A stretch of 64,000 nucleotides of DNA from the NCBI GenBank assembly GCA_022495005.1, contig JAGYXB010001749.1, positions 2,108,001-2,172,000 on the forward strand. Reading direction: 5' to 3'. Positions 34,406-44,810 of this stretch are shown here, piece after piece; within the stretch, counting starts at the first letter, position 1, and every line of letters starts with the position of its first letter. The translations under genes were made by a program, and so were the position numbers. The notes below the pieces were generated by a model, which searched no databases, was not told the DNA's origin, and saw only the letters and a program-made list of their open reading frames with translations. This stretch comes from Rhyacophila brunnea (Eukaryota > Arthropoda > Insecta > Trichoptera > Rhyacophilidae).

Positions 34406-34480
34406 ACATACTTAATTAAAAAAATAATCAATACTGACAGACAAAACTATGTGAAAATGTCTTCACGTCCACCCTATTTT

Positions 34481-35131
34481 TTTATAAACCAATAAAGTCG
34501 GTCTTTCTGGCGACCATGTTGCACAGATGGGCCCAACAGCTGATTGGACCGACTTGAGTGACTTTTACCTTTTCGCAAAAAAAATTATGACATTCCCAGA
34601 GGATGTGATTTGTTGCCTGTAGTTCTCCGCCACATAGCTATATTTGTCGAGTAAAGTCCCAGCTTATTGAGTTTGGTAGCAAACCACTGTGTTAAAAAAA
34701 AAATGAATCAAATCGGTTATTTCCAAATAGCCATTGCACACTAGAAAAAAATATTTCTACGCTTGGTGAAGAATCTCACTTTTGCTGCCAAGTCTTCAAC
34801 ACCAGCTTTATTTTGTGTACTTTCTGTTTCAGTGATAATTTTTCAGCATCAAGATTTTGAGGCAAAATTCACCAACAACGAAATTCTCATATTTTAGGAG
34901 CACCTGTATGTGCATGTTAAGGGTCAGAAATTAACAAAATATTTTTTTTCAGTCGTAGCTGTCATTTTAGCCAGTGTACCACTGTTTTAGAAACGTGCGC
35001 TTTATCAACTTGGATACGGGAAATATTCGATAGATTTTTTTTTAAAATTGCTGTACGAAATAAAAAAATTCTGTGTAGAAATTTTTACCGTTCATTTTTA
35101 AAATATTATACTTTGTCTAAAATTAAGATTG
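34481..35131. other. No recognisable gene
   Basis: AT-rich; nothing I can support. Confidence 0.45.
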
Positions 35132-35377
35132 ACACCCACGGTGGCCGCGTGGCTTAAGCGTTGGACTATCACCCGTGGGTCTCAGGTTCGAATCCTGGGT
35201 CTGGCAGGTACACATATTGTTTTTCAATTTGTGTGTGAGTCAGGGTATGGACCTAATAGGTTGAGCAAGTGGCTGACATCCATTTCTCGTAAAAAAACAA
35301 AAATCTGTTAATACAAACCTCTACTCTGTGGAGGCCCATATAATCCTATTAGGATCGGACATGGTCGAAAAAAAAAT
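35132..35377 (+). mobile_element. tRNA-derived SINE, family 1, best copy
   Basis: Head ACACCCACGGTGGCCGCGTG, box A region GTGGCTTAAGCGTTGG, box B CAGGTTCGAATCCTGGG, body TTGTGTGTGAGTCAGGGTAT, GGACCTAATAGGTTGAGCAA, GTGGCTGACATCCATTTCTC, then CCTCTACTCTGTGGAGGCCC, TAGGATCGGACATGGTCG and an A-rich tail. About 245 bp. The spacing of the two boxes and the terminal A run fit a polymerase III retroposon. Confidence 0.92.
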
Positions 35378-35559
35378 AGGATTTACTCATATTTAAAAAA
35401 AAATATAACCAATGGTCATAATCGGTAATTATTCACTTTAGAATATTAAAATTATAAACAAAATTCAGTGCAACAACTGATTGTGATGAAAGTTATATAG
35501 TTTTTTCCCTATCAGTCGACAGATTCTATAAATTTTTGTTGAATTATGTGAAATTGATA

Positions 35560-36170
35560 ATGATAACAAGGTTACATACATAATTTTGAAAAACACTTTC
35601 TGAGAAAATACATTATAATCAATAGAAAAAATCTTTTTTGAAAAAAGTAAGCCACCCCGGCAGGGAATCGAACCCTGCATCTCCTGGGTTTACGCCCCGT
35701 CCGCGCATGACCTCTATGCTACGCGGTGACATACTAATTGCGACAAATCTTAACTATTGGCCATTTTTAATACCCACTCATCAGCGCTCTTTTAAATCAA
35801 GCTACTTTGGCAATCGGTTATTGTTTTATTAAATCAAAGTAGATACCTATTACTTCAATTACTAACTGACGTCGTGGATTTCTCCAATATTTGTTATGAT
35901 GTAACTTACTTGAACTTGCTTATAATTTATAATTAACTATTTCTTTTATTCATCGAATAATTCACAAGATTTAAGAATGTACCATTCTAATTATTGAACA
36001 TACATAATTTTGGTGGGGTGGCTTACTTTTTTTAAAAAAGATTTTTTCTATTGGTTATAATATATTTTCTCAGAAAGTGTTTTTCAAAATTATGTATGTT
36101 CAATAATTAGAATGGTACATTCTTAAATCTTGTGAATTATTCGATGAATAAAAGAAATAGTTAATTATAT
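35560..36170 (-). mobile_element. Family T element, copy T6, with tRNA-like module
   Basis: TIR words CATAATTTTGAAAAACACTT, TCTGAGAAAATACATTATAA and ATAGAAAAAATCTTTTTTGA, then AAGTAAGCCACCCC, a minus-strand tRNA-like module at 35648-35729 (GCGTAGCATAGAGGTCATGC, GCAGG GTTCGATTCCC TGC), then ATTGCGACAAATCTTAACTA, AATACCCACTCATCAGCGCT, ACTGACGTCGTGGATTTCTC and the AACTATTTCTTTTATTC end. A second, inverted end follows directly (36013-36084) with its own TTGGTTATAATATATTTTCT. Confidence 0.82.
35930..36168. repeat. Perfect 83-bp inverted repeat, 72-bp spacer
   Basis: 35930-36012 (TAATTAACTATTTCTTTTAT ... CATACATAATTTTG) is the exact reverse complement of 36085-36168. The spacer contains GTGGGGTGGCTTAC and the T-family end. 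By eye I find no mismatch, unlike other T-family arm pairs in the window, which differ noticeably. Confidence 0.92.
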
Positions 36171-37018
36171 ATGGTGACCCTAACCAATCTCCCCACCTCC
36201 CTCATATGCGAGCCTGGTCCTTAGGATCAATTTATTGTGCTTTATTTTTACCACCCAATACTAATAGCAGCATTGTATTGTAGATAGTAATTAGGTACAC
36301 ATACCTACGTTAAGTCATTTTCCATTTACAAGGCATATTAGTTGGTTGAAAATATACTAAGACAAATATAAAAATATCCTAAGAAAAAGTCAATCGGATA
36401 TTAATGTTCATATAGTTTCAAGTAATGGAATATTAAGAATATAAAAAGAACTATAGGAAAAAGCTAAGACCATACATTAAAAGTACTAACTTATCAACAT
36501 TATTTTGTTTTTTTTTTTGATAAAATTTGAGTAATTGTTTGTTACTTTAAGATGTAAAATATTTGTAAAAATGTTACGTATTTACTTGCCGATAATATTG
36601 AATTTATAATCAGGATTATAAAAATTGGGAATGGAAGGTGCGTGGTAATGAATACTCAACATTGATCGTAAACAAGTTACTCTTCATGAAACCCAATAAC
36701 TTTACTAAATATAATTTATATTTCCGCGAAAAACTGGAAAAGTTTTCTCAGACCGTGGCGGCAGCGAGTTTTAAATAAATCGATGAATAACGCACAATAT
36801 TAATTTTCAGTAATGAAAAAAGTTTCACGGCCCATGGACGGGGGTCGATATTTTCCCGTCCTACAAATTCATCGGGTACTATTTTTGAAAGCGTTACACT
36901 TGATTTTTTATAGGTTCTTAATTTTTTATTATTTTTAGATTCTTCTTCATGTTCCTGGAAAATATAATCTTTACAATTAGTAACAATTAGTACAAGTATT
37001 AATTTTTGACATAGGCCA
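36171..37018. other. No recognisable gene
   Basis: AT-rich; the 95-codon minus frame at 36748-37035 resembles nothing I know. Confidence 0.45.
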
Positions 37019-37110
37019 GTGGTCGGCAAACTCATTAGTCAACAGAGCCAATTATCAACAGTACAATGATTGAGATTACCTTTGAGAGCCAAACTTCTTA
37101 AACTGACATA
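37019..37110 (+). mobile_element. Single hAT-type left end
   Basis: CAGTGGTCGGCAAACTCATT followed by AGTCAACAGAGCCAATT is the classical outer end of insect Charlie-like hAT elements (CAGTGGTxxxCAAACT..., ...AGAGCCA). No matching right end is found before repeat E at 37646. Confidence 0.5.
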
Positions 37111-37645
37111 TAATATGTAGGCACACAGTTAATTAATATAATAAACTTTAGTTAAAAAATTAAGTACCTATTAATAATTAAACACTGAATAACACTACTT
37201 GATATCATACTTAATAATGATCTTATTTATTGATAAAAATTAAATTGTAAGTAACGTCTATCCATAAAATTAAATCATGACACTGACTGAGAAACACTCA
37301 ATCTGAATAATGGCCTTGTATCTCCTTGGAAAGTTTGGGTAAGTCAGGTTTCTATGTTGTTATTTTAATTTTAAAGTACGATGCAGGTTCTCATCAATAA
37401 GACAACTTCTCAGTTTATTCTTGATTTCCTTACTAACCACAAACCATAAAACATTATTGGAAGATTGTATTCAGTAATTAAATACAGAACTAGATTTTTC
37501 TTGACTCTTCTAAAGTTCCTCAACTGACACTGCTATCTGTCATTTTGTCATCTGCTATGTAACATTTGTCATTTTTATTAGAAATTAATTGTAAATGTCG
37601 TTTACTTATTTCCGACAAAAATATATTATTTTGTGTATCTGTAGG
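37111..37645. other. No recognisable gene
   Basis: AT-rich; possibly the interior of the hAT-like element that starts at 37019. Confidence 0.4.
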
Positions 37646-38085
37646 AGTCATGGTATGGTGGATGGAGAAGTCGAGGTTTGGTGGTTGCTCCAATGGATGG
37701 AGGAACGAGTTTTATTTGCAGCGTAAACAGTCGGTACATGAGTATGTTACAATATTTATTATGATACTGTTCCGAGGTCCGAGGTCCGAGTCTCGCTAGA
37801 ATGAGATGTTGTGCGGAGCGATACAGAGATTGAGATACTAACAGACCGGGAACTTATATTTGAGTGACATGTCGAATGAATTATGGTCCGTTATTTATTG
37901 ATGTACTCACAATCAAAATAATATCTTGAAAATAATATTTAGGAAATAGTTATTATAATTGAGTCAGCTATATGGAGTTTGCGTCATCGGATATTAGCTG
38001 ACTTAGTGAAAAATGGATACCGCGTAAATTATAATTGCAGTAAGCTATTTACTGAGTTTGCTATTACTGGACACTACGGGAAATG
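37646..38085 (+). repeat. Unclassified repeat E, copy 2, uninterrupted
   Basis: Continuous version of the repeat that is split at 26986-28324: ACGAGTTTTATTTGCAGCGT, AACAGTCGGTACATGAG, GTTCCGAGGTCCGAGGTCCG, AATGAGATGTTGTGCGGAGC, GACCGGGAACTTATATTTGA, TAGTGAAAAATGGATACCGC. It contains a short internal duplication (GAGGTCC twice) at the position of the insertion in copy 1. Confidence 0.8.
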
Positions 38086-38682
38086 AATATTAAAGAATTT
38101 GTAATTGCGGTAATGTATTTAATATCGCCGATTAATATGCTGACACGGATTGAGTTGTTTATTCCCATATATCGATTATATACAAAAATGCAAAGGGTAG
38201 CAGTATTAAATACGTCTTATTATAGCATCAACATCGTTAACAAATACTTTTGTAAACAGACACCATCTTAGCATGATATTATACGAATATCTTGTCATGT
38301 CTATGAATGAAAATCTACACATGAAAACAATATGTATTTTTTATCATCGTGGATACATTTACAATATTAAAACACTATGATACAGTATCCGTTAAATTGT
38401 TAAAAGTTTATATTACTTACTATTAATCTATAATTATATTAATTTATACTGTGCATTTTTCATACGTTAACTATTATTGTGTCAATTACAAAATATATTC
38501 ACATTTATTGAGAGGTTAATATTTAAAAAAAAAATGGCACTAATTATGATTACAGAACTCGATGTTACATCACTAAATAGAAATCTAGTACAGTAATAGA
38601 TTCTTGGGTTTCCACCTCGTGTACTTCTTCCTTCTTTCCTCGACGTTTCGGGCTTGTTGCAGAGGCCATTCATTATTAAGCG
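38086..38682. other. No gene; possible worn Penelope-type end near 38.63-38.67 kb
   Basis: On the minus strand GCCCGAAACGTCGAGG (about 38640) resembles the GAAAC/GTCG stretch after stem II of Penelope-type hammerheads, but no CTGANGA core precedes it. The remainder is AT-rich with no gene. Confidence 0.3.
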
Positions 38683-38907
38683 GTAAATTGTACGTAAAAC
38701 ATTTCACCGTGACACAGTTCGCCGTGAGCTTTCTTATTGGAAAGGGATTACCGTATACCATACGGTCTCTAATTTTATTAGATTCGATATGAACATTAAT
38801 TCAATTTTCATAGCTGATTTAGGCAAAATTCATGAATTCAAGAATAAAAACCTAGCATAACTTAACAAATAATCCAGTATATCGGCTATTTTCACAAATT
38901 GTTTGCC
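38683..38907 (-). mobile_element. Family B2 element, truncated
   Basis: GTAAATTGTACGTAAAACAT, TTCACCGTGACACAGTTCGC, TACCGTATACCATACGGTCT, AATTCAATTTTCATAGCTGA and AATCCAGTATATCGGCTATT follow the B2 order; it stops at TTTGCCG where a TTTATTTATTTATTTAG tail begins. Confidence 0.75.
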
Positions 38908-39370
38908 GTTTATTTATTTATTTAGAAAAAGAGTATTATGGCATTACAGCGATTGGCCAATGCGCCATAATACATAATAAATACAAAATTATAAAAATAT
39001 CCTAATTACAAATAACAACTAATATAACAAGAAAGTAAAAAAGACAGCATGTGTTTATGTAAATATTAAAGAAACATGATAATATATACAATTATAAATT
39101 TAATCTATTTAACAGATCCACAAACATTATATAGTTAATAAAAAATAAATCATCCTTTATGGTGCCATCAAATAAGTTAATCGCACGATCGCAATCGAAT
39201 AATAAAATAAAAGATAATAAATAATTTCAGTAAGTTGTTTCAGAAAACTCTCTCCTCAAAAATTTCAAATGTAAGTTAGAATAGTTTTGCATTCAGCTGA
39301 CGTTATGGTCTATTCTTAACGGTTATCTCGTTCCGTTATTTGCATTGGTAAAAATTAACATGAAAGGCAT
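38908..39370 (-). mobile_element. Probable retroposon 3' end, minus orientation
   Basis: A TTTATTTATTTATTTAG run at the low-coordinate side directly abuts the broken B2 element, then GAGTATTATGGCATTACAGC, GATTGGCCAATGCGCCATAA and AATCGCACGATCGCAATCGA. The tail-like run and the abrupt break suggest a minus-strand LINE or SINE insertion. No protein recognised. Confidence 0.4.
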
Positions 39371-39984
39371 TCTATACACTAAATTTAATGATTATCGGCG
39401 GCTTTTCTCCAATTCTTAATACGGCGAAAATTTAGGTTGGTAGACATGTCGGTCAAATTCGGTTATGTTTGTGCTACCGAACCTAAGTGGATAAGACCGA
39501 ATACAGGCAGATAAAACCGAATCAGCGCTATCTAGTGGGTAATTAGCCGAACACAAGCATTATGTATTGATACGTCAGAGTTATCAACATAACTTACAAT
39601 TTTATTAGAAATGTCATTGCGATTGCAGTAAATAAAATATTATGTTACTACTAGCTGCTACTAGCCATTTGATATTTGACAGCTCGCGGGTAACTATAAA
39701 TTAAGACGGTGGCCGTTATGTAATCATTTCTTACATTTCAATTTTCAATATGTAAAATCAACGTACTCTGTCTCGTTCTCAAAGTTATCACGGCCAAGAG
39801 AAGGGCTGTTAAAAGATATCACCTTTTGACAGTTTAGACGTATAACTTTTTAGCATAATTAACTGCCAGAATACGTAAAGTGATAAATGTGATATATTTA
39901 TCACAATTAGTTTCTTTTTTGATGTTTAGAGATATTTTCTAATAGGCTTTCTGGGGTTCCTGATACAATGGACAGTGTAGTCAC
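39371..39984. other. No gene; CCGAA-rich stretch
   Basis: At 39440-39545 related words recur in both orientations (GTCGGTCAAATTCGGTTATG, TACCGAACC, AAGACCGAATACAGG, AAAACCGAATCAGC, TAGCCGAACAC). It looks like a subterminal region of an unknown element. No boundary found. Confidence 0.35.
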
Positions 39985-40340
39985 ACTACATATTTGTGAA
40001 TACATTATAAATAATTGAAAACACCTCAGATTTTTTAAAATACGATGCCCAGAAGGACTTTAACCAGTATCCATTGGATTTGCGTCAATTTGCTTTATTT
40101 GTCAAGTAACGGACGTTCTGTATAATTACAACGAAATTAATTTCCGTTAATTAATAAAATTAACAAATTGCGTTAATTTTTTGTTATCGGGTTTCAAGAT
40201 TTAAATTAGGACATTAATTATCTTAATTATTAATCAATATCACGATCTCTCCAAATTACTTGCACTTTCTAATAATTTAATGAACCATTTTTTTTTCAAT
40301 AAATAATTTTAAATATTTGAGAATGTAAGAAGTCTTTATA
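39985..40340 (-). mobile_element. Family T element, copy T7 (diverged)
   Basis: ATAATTGAAAACACCTCAGA and TTTTAAAATACGATGCCCAG at the left, then ACAACGAAATTAATTTCCGT in place of the CGACAAATTTTAAC region, TATCACGATCTCTCCAAATT, ACTTGCACTTTCTAATAATT and AATAAATAATTTTAAATATT. The tRNA-like part is barely recognisable (GGACTTTAACCAGTATCC). Confidence 0.5.
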
Positions 40341-40544
40341 TCAAACATTATTATAAGTAATATTTTGATGAAAGTTTAGAGATATAACAATTAGAAAAAA
40401 ACCTTTGAATTAATTGGATTTTTTTTGTTTAATTGGTAAAGCACATTGATGCAAATCTAATGGATACAGATTCAAGTCACTTTGGGAGTTTTCAATTTAT
40501 ATATTATATTCAAATATATGTGAATTGACTCCGGACCCCTGAAA

Positions 40545-40995
40545 CTATAAGAAACAGGTGCTTTATGCCATGGCTCCCGCACCCTGAAGCGGGCCCCTAG
40601 GCCAGGGTCTTTGATGGTGCCCCCTACTTATCACTAAGATTAAAGGAAATATGGTGCTCTACAGTATTTTTTTTCAAATGATGTTCGAGGTAAAATTAAG
40701 AGTAAATAGTATATTTTTAGCAAATTTTATTATGTTTTAATACATTCACTTGAATATTCGAATATCGACATACATCAAAAATTGGATCGCATAACTACAT
40801 GTTTTAAAACCATAATCAACATTAACATTTTAAGTAAATTAGCACCGCAGGTGACTTTTTTAATATTAGGGTCAATTTGTGGTGTATTTATCATACTTAT
40901 CTGGTTGACCGACCACATCGGGCCCCTCCTGAGCCCGGCCTCCCAGGCTAGAGCCCTATCAGCCCCCCTTCCTTGTGGGGGCTATGCTTTATGCG
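40545..40995 (+). repeat. GC-rich unclassified repeat, family P, plus copy
   Basis: Blocks at 40560-40630 (TGCCATGGCTCCCGCACCCT, GAAGCGGGCCCCTAGGCCAG) and 40850-40990 (GGTGACTTTTTTAATATTAG, ACTTATCTGGTTGACC, TCCCAGGCTAGAGCCCTATC) match the minus copy at 4500-4945 in the same order. Confidence 0.6.
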
Positions 40996-41074
40996 TTGAA
41001 CTACGAGTCAATACCAATTACTACCATCAGTAAACGGTATTAGATCCCAAATTTTGAAAAAAAATATAGTTTTA

Positions 41075-41230
41075 GGTATATATAGGTAATGTATTGAATA
41101 CCACCCACCACACATAGTGCACACTTTTTCATTCATACCCATTTTTTTTTAGTGATTAGGAATACAATATATTACACATATTGTTGGTTCATAGATAAAA
41201 AAATATCCAAAGTTATGTACGAATGTATAA
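41075..41230 (+). repeat. Foldback K fragment carrying a SINE
   Basis: GCACACTTTTTCATTCATAC, ATATATTACACATATTGTTG and GGTTCATAGATAAAAAAATA, then ACAC, match the interior of the element at 54794-55388 (GCACACTTTTTAATTCATAT, ATTACACATATTGTTGGTTC). A family-1 SINE follows at once. Confidence 0.6.
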
Positions 41231-41458
41231 CACCCCGGTGGCCGCTCGGTTTAAGCGTTGGGTGTGGATCTCAGGTTCGAATTCTGGGTCTGGCAAGTAC
41301 ACATATTGTTTTTCAATTTGTGTGTGAGTCAGGGTATGGACCTAATAGGTTGAGCAAGTGGCTGACATCCATTTCTCTTAAAAAACAAAATCTGTTAATA
41401 CAAACCTCTACTCTGTGGAGGCCCATAATATGATCCTATTAGGATCGGACATGGTCGG
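41231..41458 (+). mobile_element. tRNA-derived SINE, family 1
   Basis: Very close to the 35132 copy: CACCCCGGTGGCCGCTCGGT, a 15-base gap in the anticodon region (the ACTATCACC stretch is missing), CAGGTTCGAATTCTGGGTCT, then the identical body through CCTCTACTCTGTGGAGGCCC and TAGGATCGGACATGGTCG. Confidence 0.9.
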
Positions 41459-41988
41459 AATAGTTAGATAAGGTTGTTAATTTTAAGGGTGAAGATTTAC
41501 ACTGCAATGTTGTTTAATAACATAAATAATATATTACATATTTATACAAATTGTAAATCACAATAAAGCTGTGACCACACCAACTCTCAACATTAATAAA
41601 TGAATTTTATAAATAAAGTTTAATCCAGGTTTTGTTGCGGCGGTGGTGTTATGTTTTTCAAAATTAAATTTCCACAGTTTCTTGCAGGACGGTCCTCGTC
41701 CAAACACTGAAGTTTTTTCTCTTTCAAATAAATTTTGATGAAATGTAAATTTTTCAAGCGACTGCATTAACTTGGGTGGCTGGCGGTCTGTTATTTTTGT
41801 ATAATCTAGGATTGTGAAATTTAGTATTCAAAATTTTTGCATGAAAATATTATGCAATTCGTCTTGGGTGAAAGTTTTAATAATTCATCTCGGCTTGTTC
41901 CCCATAAAACGGATTCTTTCTTTCCATGAAATTGATACTGACTATTCTAAATTGTCTTTTAAATGAATTGTCATTTATATTTACAAGG
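41459..41988. other. No recognisable gene
   Basis: AT-rich; the 69-codon minus frame at 41558-41767 resembles nothing I know. Confidence 0.45.
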
Positions 41989-42545
41989 CATACTATATAC
42001 CGGTGGCGAGGGGTGGAGGTAAGCTGTTAAGATTCAACATAAATATTGCACACTAAACTTCGTCAGTCAAAGTTATTTGTTTTTATTAAACTAAGAATAT
42101 AATTTGCAGATGGTGGTGGTTAGTTTTTAAAATTCAATTAAATCCTGCCTCACCAAACCATGCTGGTTTAGGTATACTATGGGAGATCTGTCAAAAATAT
42201 TACACACTTTTTCAGTGATAATTATTTGTGTTCATTTGTTGAATTAAGAATATATACTATTTTTTTTAGAATTATTAATAACCATGTCCTTGCTTTTTCG
42301 TACAAGGTGGTTGTTAATAATTTTTGAACAATCACAAACACCCAGGATTTGAGAAAAACACAGAAATATTGTGTTCTCACCGGGATCGAACCCAGAACTC
42401 TCGAGCGGAAGGCCAGCGCCTTACCCACTGCACCACGAGAGCCGCGAATATATATTATTACAGACAGTGTTGGTTGGTTTTTTTTAATTAAATGTAATTC
42501 AATGCGAGAAATGATACACATAACTTTCAGTGTACTTCCATTTCA
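41989..42545 (+). mobile_element. Foldback K, left half, interrupted by a family-2 SINE
   Basis: GGTGGCGAGGGGTGGAGGTA, GCACACTAAACTTCGTCAGT, TTTTATTAAACTAAGAATAT, TTAGTTTTTAAAATTCAATT, AAATCCTGCCTCACCAAACC follow the left half of the intact copy at 54794. After the SINE the text resumes with ACAGACAGTGTTGGTTGG. The right arm is lost. Confidence 0.7.
42248..42454 (-). mobile_element. tRNA-derived SINE, family 2, with 9-bp target duplications
   Basis: SINE at 42257-42445, bracketed by GAATATATA at 42248-42256 and 42446-42454. Minus-strand head CGCGGCTCTCGTGGTGCAGT, GGGTAAGGCGCTGGCCTTCC, box B GGGTTCGATCCCGGTGAG; tail AAAAAAAATAG at the low-coordinate side. About 190 bp. The minus-strand translation gives the meaningless AVGKALAFRS text typical of such heads. 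Confidence 0.88.
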
Positions 42546-43493
42546 ATAGTTTGAATATTTATTTTAATTCTGTGTCAGATGTCAATTAGTGCATATTATA
42601 CAATTTCACTATATGCGACCAGTGTTGCCAACCGTCGTTGACAAGAACATGCTAGACGGGGTATGAAAACAAGCTATTTGGCAGTGGCAGTGAATTTACT
42701 TTTTCTATCAAGAAAGAAGTCAATATCTTTGCTTTTGCGTATTGAATAAAAGTGCAACAAATGCTAGTAAAAACGTCACAAGTCAGATCCGTTTTTTGTA
42801 CACTAGATGCCTATCGAAAAATGATAGATCTGGCAATAAAAACGGTAAATTGGCAACGCTGTATGCTCACGTGACACAAAGGACTAAGTCCATTTCATAA
42901 AACCATATAAAACAATGGATAGAAATCGTAAAATTATAGGCACAAATGATCAGATGCACAGCTTATTGATTGAAAAAATGAACACGTGTACTTAACATAG
43001 CTAAATCAAACCCATGACTAGGGATAGCGAACCTTGTCTCTCAAGACGGTCAAAGTTGAATTAAAAAATATTTCGTTTCCCTTTCCACTCGATGCGGACC
43101 TTTACCACAATGAAATAGCATGCTAATTATATCTAATGGCTACCTGATGGGCAACGCACCAGTTGCGTTGGACGCAGCTTAATGATACTTTAATCTATGG
43201 GAGGTTTATAATAAATTAGTGCTCATTAATTAGTGACATTATCAAGTGACATTTTTTCATAGATTATAAATAGTCACTGAGGAAAATAATAATTGCTAAA
43301 AATGCAGTTCTTTACCTTTTCATTGCATTAAATATACTCGAGAAAGTAATAAATATCACATTTGTAATTATTCTATCTTAACTAATTTATTCTCAGTAAT
43401 AATACAAGCCTTTTTCATAGTTTGGTATTCTACCGAATTCTATTTTGAATAGAAATAAAAATAATCCAAAAAGACTAGAATCTAGACTCTAAG
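42546..43493. other. No gene; possible hAT-type end at about 43020
   Basis: CTAGGGATAGCGAACCTTGT at 43019 resembles TAGGGATxx hAT termini (see 52894, 60771, 63500) but has no visible partner. Confidence 0.35.
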
Positions 43494-43600
43494 TCAGGGT
43501 TGGCGAACCTTTTTACGTAGGCGTGCCAACATTTCCCAAATATTATTTTCCGACTGTCTGACGTGCCTAGCACTTTTTCATAGGGAAAACAATGTTTTTT
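43494..43600 (+). mobile_element. Single hAT (Charlie-type) left end
   Basis: CAGGGTTGGCGAACCTTTTT followed by GTAGGCGTGCCAACA is a classical Charlie-like terminus. It is cut off by an RTE tail on the minus strand (43612-43696). No right end found. Confidence 0.55.
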
Positions 43601-43611
43601 GGAATCCCACT

Positions 43612-43696
43612 ACCATCATCATAATCATTAGCCGGAGTCAATCTACTGCTGGATGAAGGCGTCACCATAACGCTCTCCACTCTTCTCGGTCCCTAG
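43612..43696 (-). pseudogene. RTE LINE terminal scrap
   Basis: Minus strand reads QITRDREEWRALW, a stop, then RLHPAVD and an ATGATTATGATGATGG tail. This is the DRxEWRxL end of RTE ORFs; about 85 bp remain. Confidence 0.65.
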
Positions 43697-43838
43697 TTAT
43701 TTGCTGACTATTAGTTACTTTTGCATTTTGAAAATACTACTTGTATAGCAAAGACTACAACAATACTTTAATTGACGCACCCATACGAAGAGTGTCAAAC
43801 TGATTTCAATATTTTTATACTGATTGCGTTTTGTGTTT

Positions 43839-44671
43839 GTATAGATCAGGGGTTCCCAACCCCGTGCCCGCGGGCACCATGGCGCCCGCGGAACGATTCG
43901 TATGTGCCCGCCACTATTCGACAGAGACAGAATTTTCACGCTAGCCTGACACACGCAGAAAACCCGAAGTGAACGAACGCCACGAACTGAGCCGATGAAC
44001 GCAGAAGCACGTGATAGTAGTCACGTGCTCGTACCGTCCCGATTGCTTCGGCGATCATCAGCTCAGTTCGGGTTTTCGGCGTGTACAAGGAGTGATGTGC
44101 AAATAGCATTCCCCGCCTGGAACCGCGTTGTTTTCATTGTGATTGCGATTGCTGCCCCGTTCGTGTCGCGACAGTTAGCTAGGAGACATCTTTGTCTGAC
44201 GAAACACGAATTAGGAGTTTTGATATTCCTTCTATATAGTTCTAAAATGAGTGGACCGAGTAAAAGACAACGAACCTATAATTTTAACACTGACTGAGAG
44301 AAATCATATTGTTTCTTTAATGTGAAAAATAAATGCGTCTGTTTGTTGTGTGATAGTAGTAGATCACATTGACATATTGATATTCTATTTTTTTATAAAA
44401 TGTTTTCTTTGTATTTGTGTTTTTTGTTTACTTTGTTTACGTTTTGTAAATACATTTCTCTGTGTGTATGCAATTTGAATAATAGTTTTATTATTTTGAA
44501 ACATTTTTGTTTATTATTTATTAATAAATTATGAATATAAGAAAATAAATTATGGGAAAATGAGAAGTTATGGAAGGAGTTTGTCAATTAAAAATAGGTG
44601 GTGCCCGCCACCCTACCGATATTTTAGAATGTGCTCTAGAGTACAAAAGGTTGGGAACCCCTGGTATAGAT
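43839..44671 (+). mobile_element. hAT deletion derivative with 8-bp target duplications
   Basis: Element 43847-44663 (817 bp) between perfect 8-bp duplications GTATAGAT (43839-43846 and 44664-44671). TIR CAGGGGTTCCCAACC at the left; the right end is its exact reverse complement GGTTGGGAACCCCTG. Next to the TIRs GTGCCCGCGGGCAC (left, palindromic) and GGTGGTGCCCGCCACC (right) form further inverted words. It keeps the start of a transposase gene. The type is the ZBED/GTF2IRD2-related Charlie group of hAT. Confidence 0.95.
44247..44362 (+). pseudogene. hAT transposase N-terminus (BED-type), truncated
   Basis: From an ATG at 44247: MSGPSKRQRTYNFNTD then a stop; after a frameshift VKNKCVCLLCDSS, the first Cys pair of a BED-type zinc finger. 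The MSxxSKRxR start and the FFxxVKNKxxCLLC motif are typical of Charlie/GTF2IRD2-like transposases. The rest of the ORF was removed by the internal deletion. The upstream in-frame extension to 43995 has no family resemblance and is probably UTR. Confidence 0.75.
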
Positions 44672-44727
44672 AATCGGTTCTTAATAAAATTTTGCTTCAT
44701 TTGGAACGAGTAATCAAGATTTATTTG

Positions 44728-44810
44728 ACATCTGCTGGATGAAGACATCCCCTAGCTCTCGCCATTCTTCTCTGTCCCACGCTCTTTGCTATCACGTACA
44801 TCCACTGAAT
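44728..44810 (-). pseudogene. RTE LINE terminal scrap
   Basis: Minus strand reads QRAWDREEWRELGDVFIQQM, the usual end of an RTE ORF (A.DR.EWR.L...FIQQ). Only about 80 bp; the frame is open. Confidence 0.65.

Larger units (their letters stand above)
32808..34480 (-). mobile_element. LINE-A, 5'-truncated non-LTR retrotransposon (jockey/CR1-like)
   Basis: About 1.67 kb. The 3' end at low coordinate has an AATAAATAAATTGAATTGAA tail, then the UTR motif ACATTGTGGACATTACAAAT (plus strand) and ACAACATGAC that recurs across the window. Upstream are two coding pieces, 33013-33891 and 33992-34405, separated by a stop and a frameshift. Similarity to a LINE RT can be followed to about 34480 (SIDYFFN..CMETGIFPETW) and then stops. 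It is the source-like member for the fragments at 13545 and 21893. Not active. Confidence 0.9.

Noticed and set aside
35648..35729. tRNA gene on the minus strand
   Set aside because: Same reason: the module is part of a multi-copy T element and does not fold into a complete cloverleaf by eye.
42222..42521. 99-codon minus-strand protein
   Set aside because: Its distinctive text is a translation of the family-2 SINE head.
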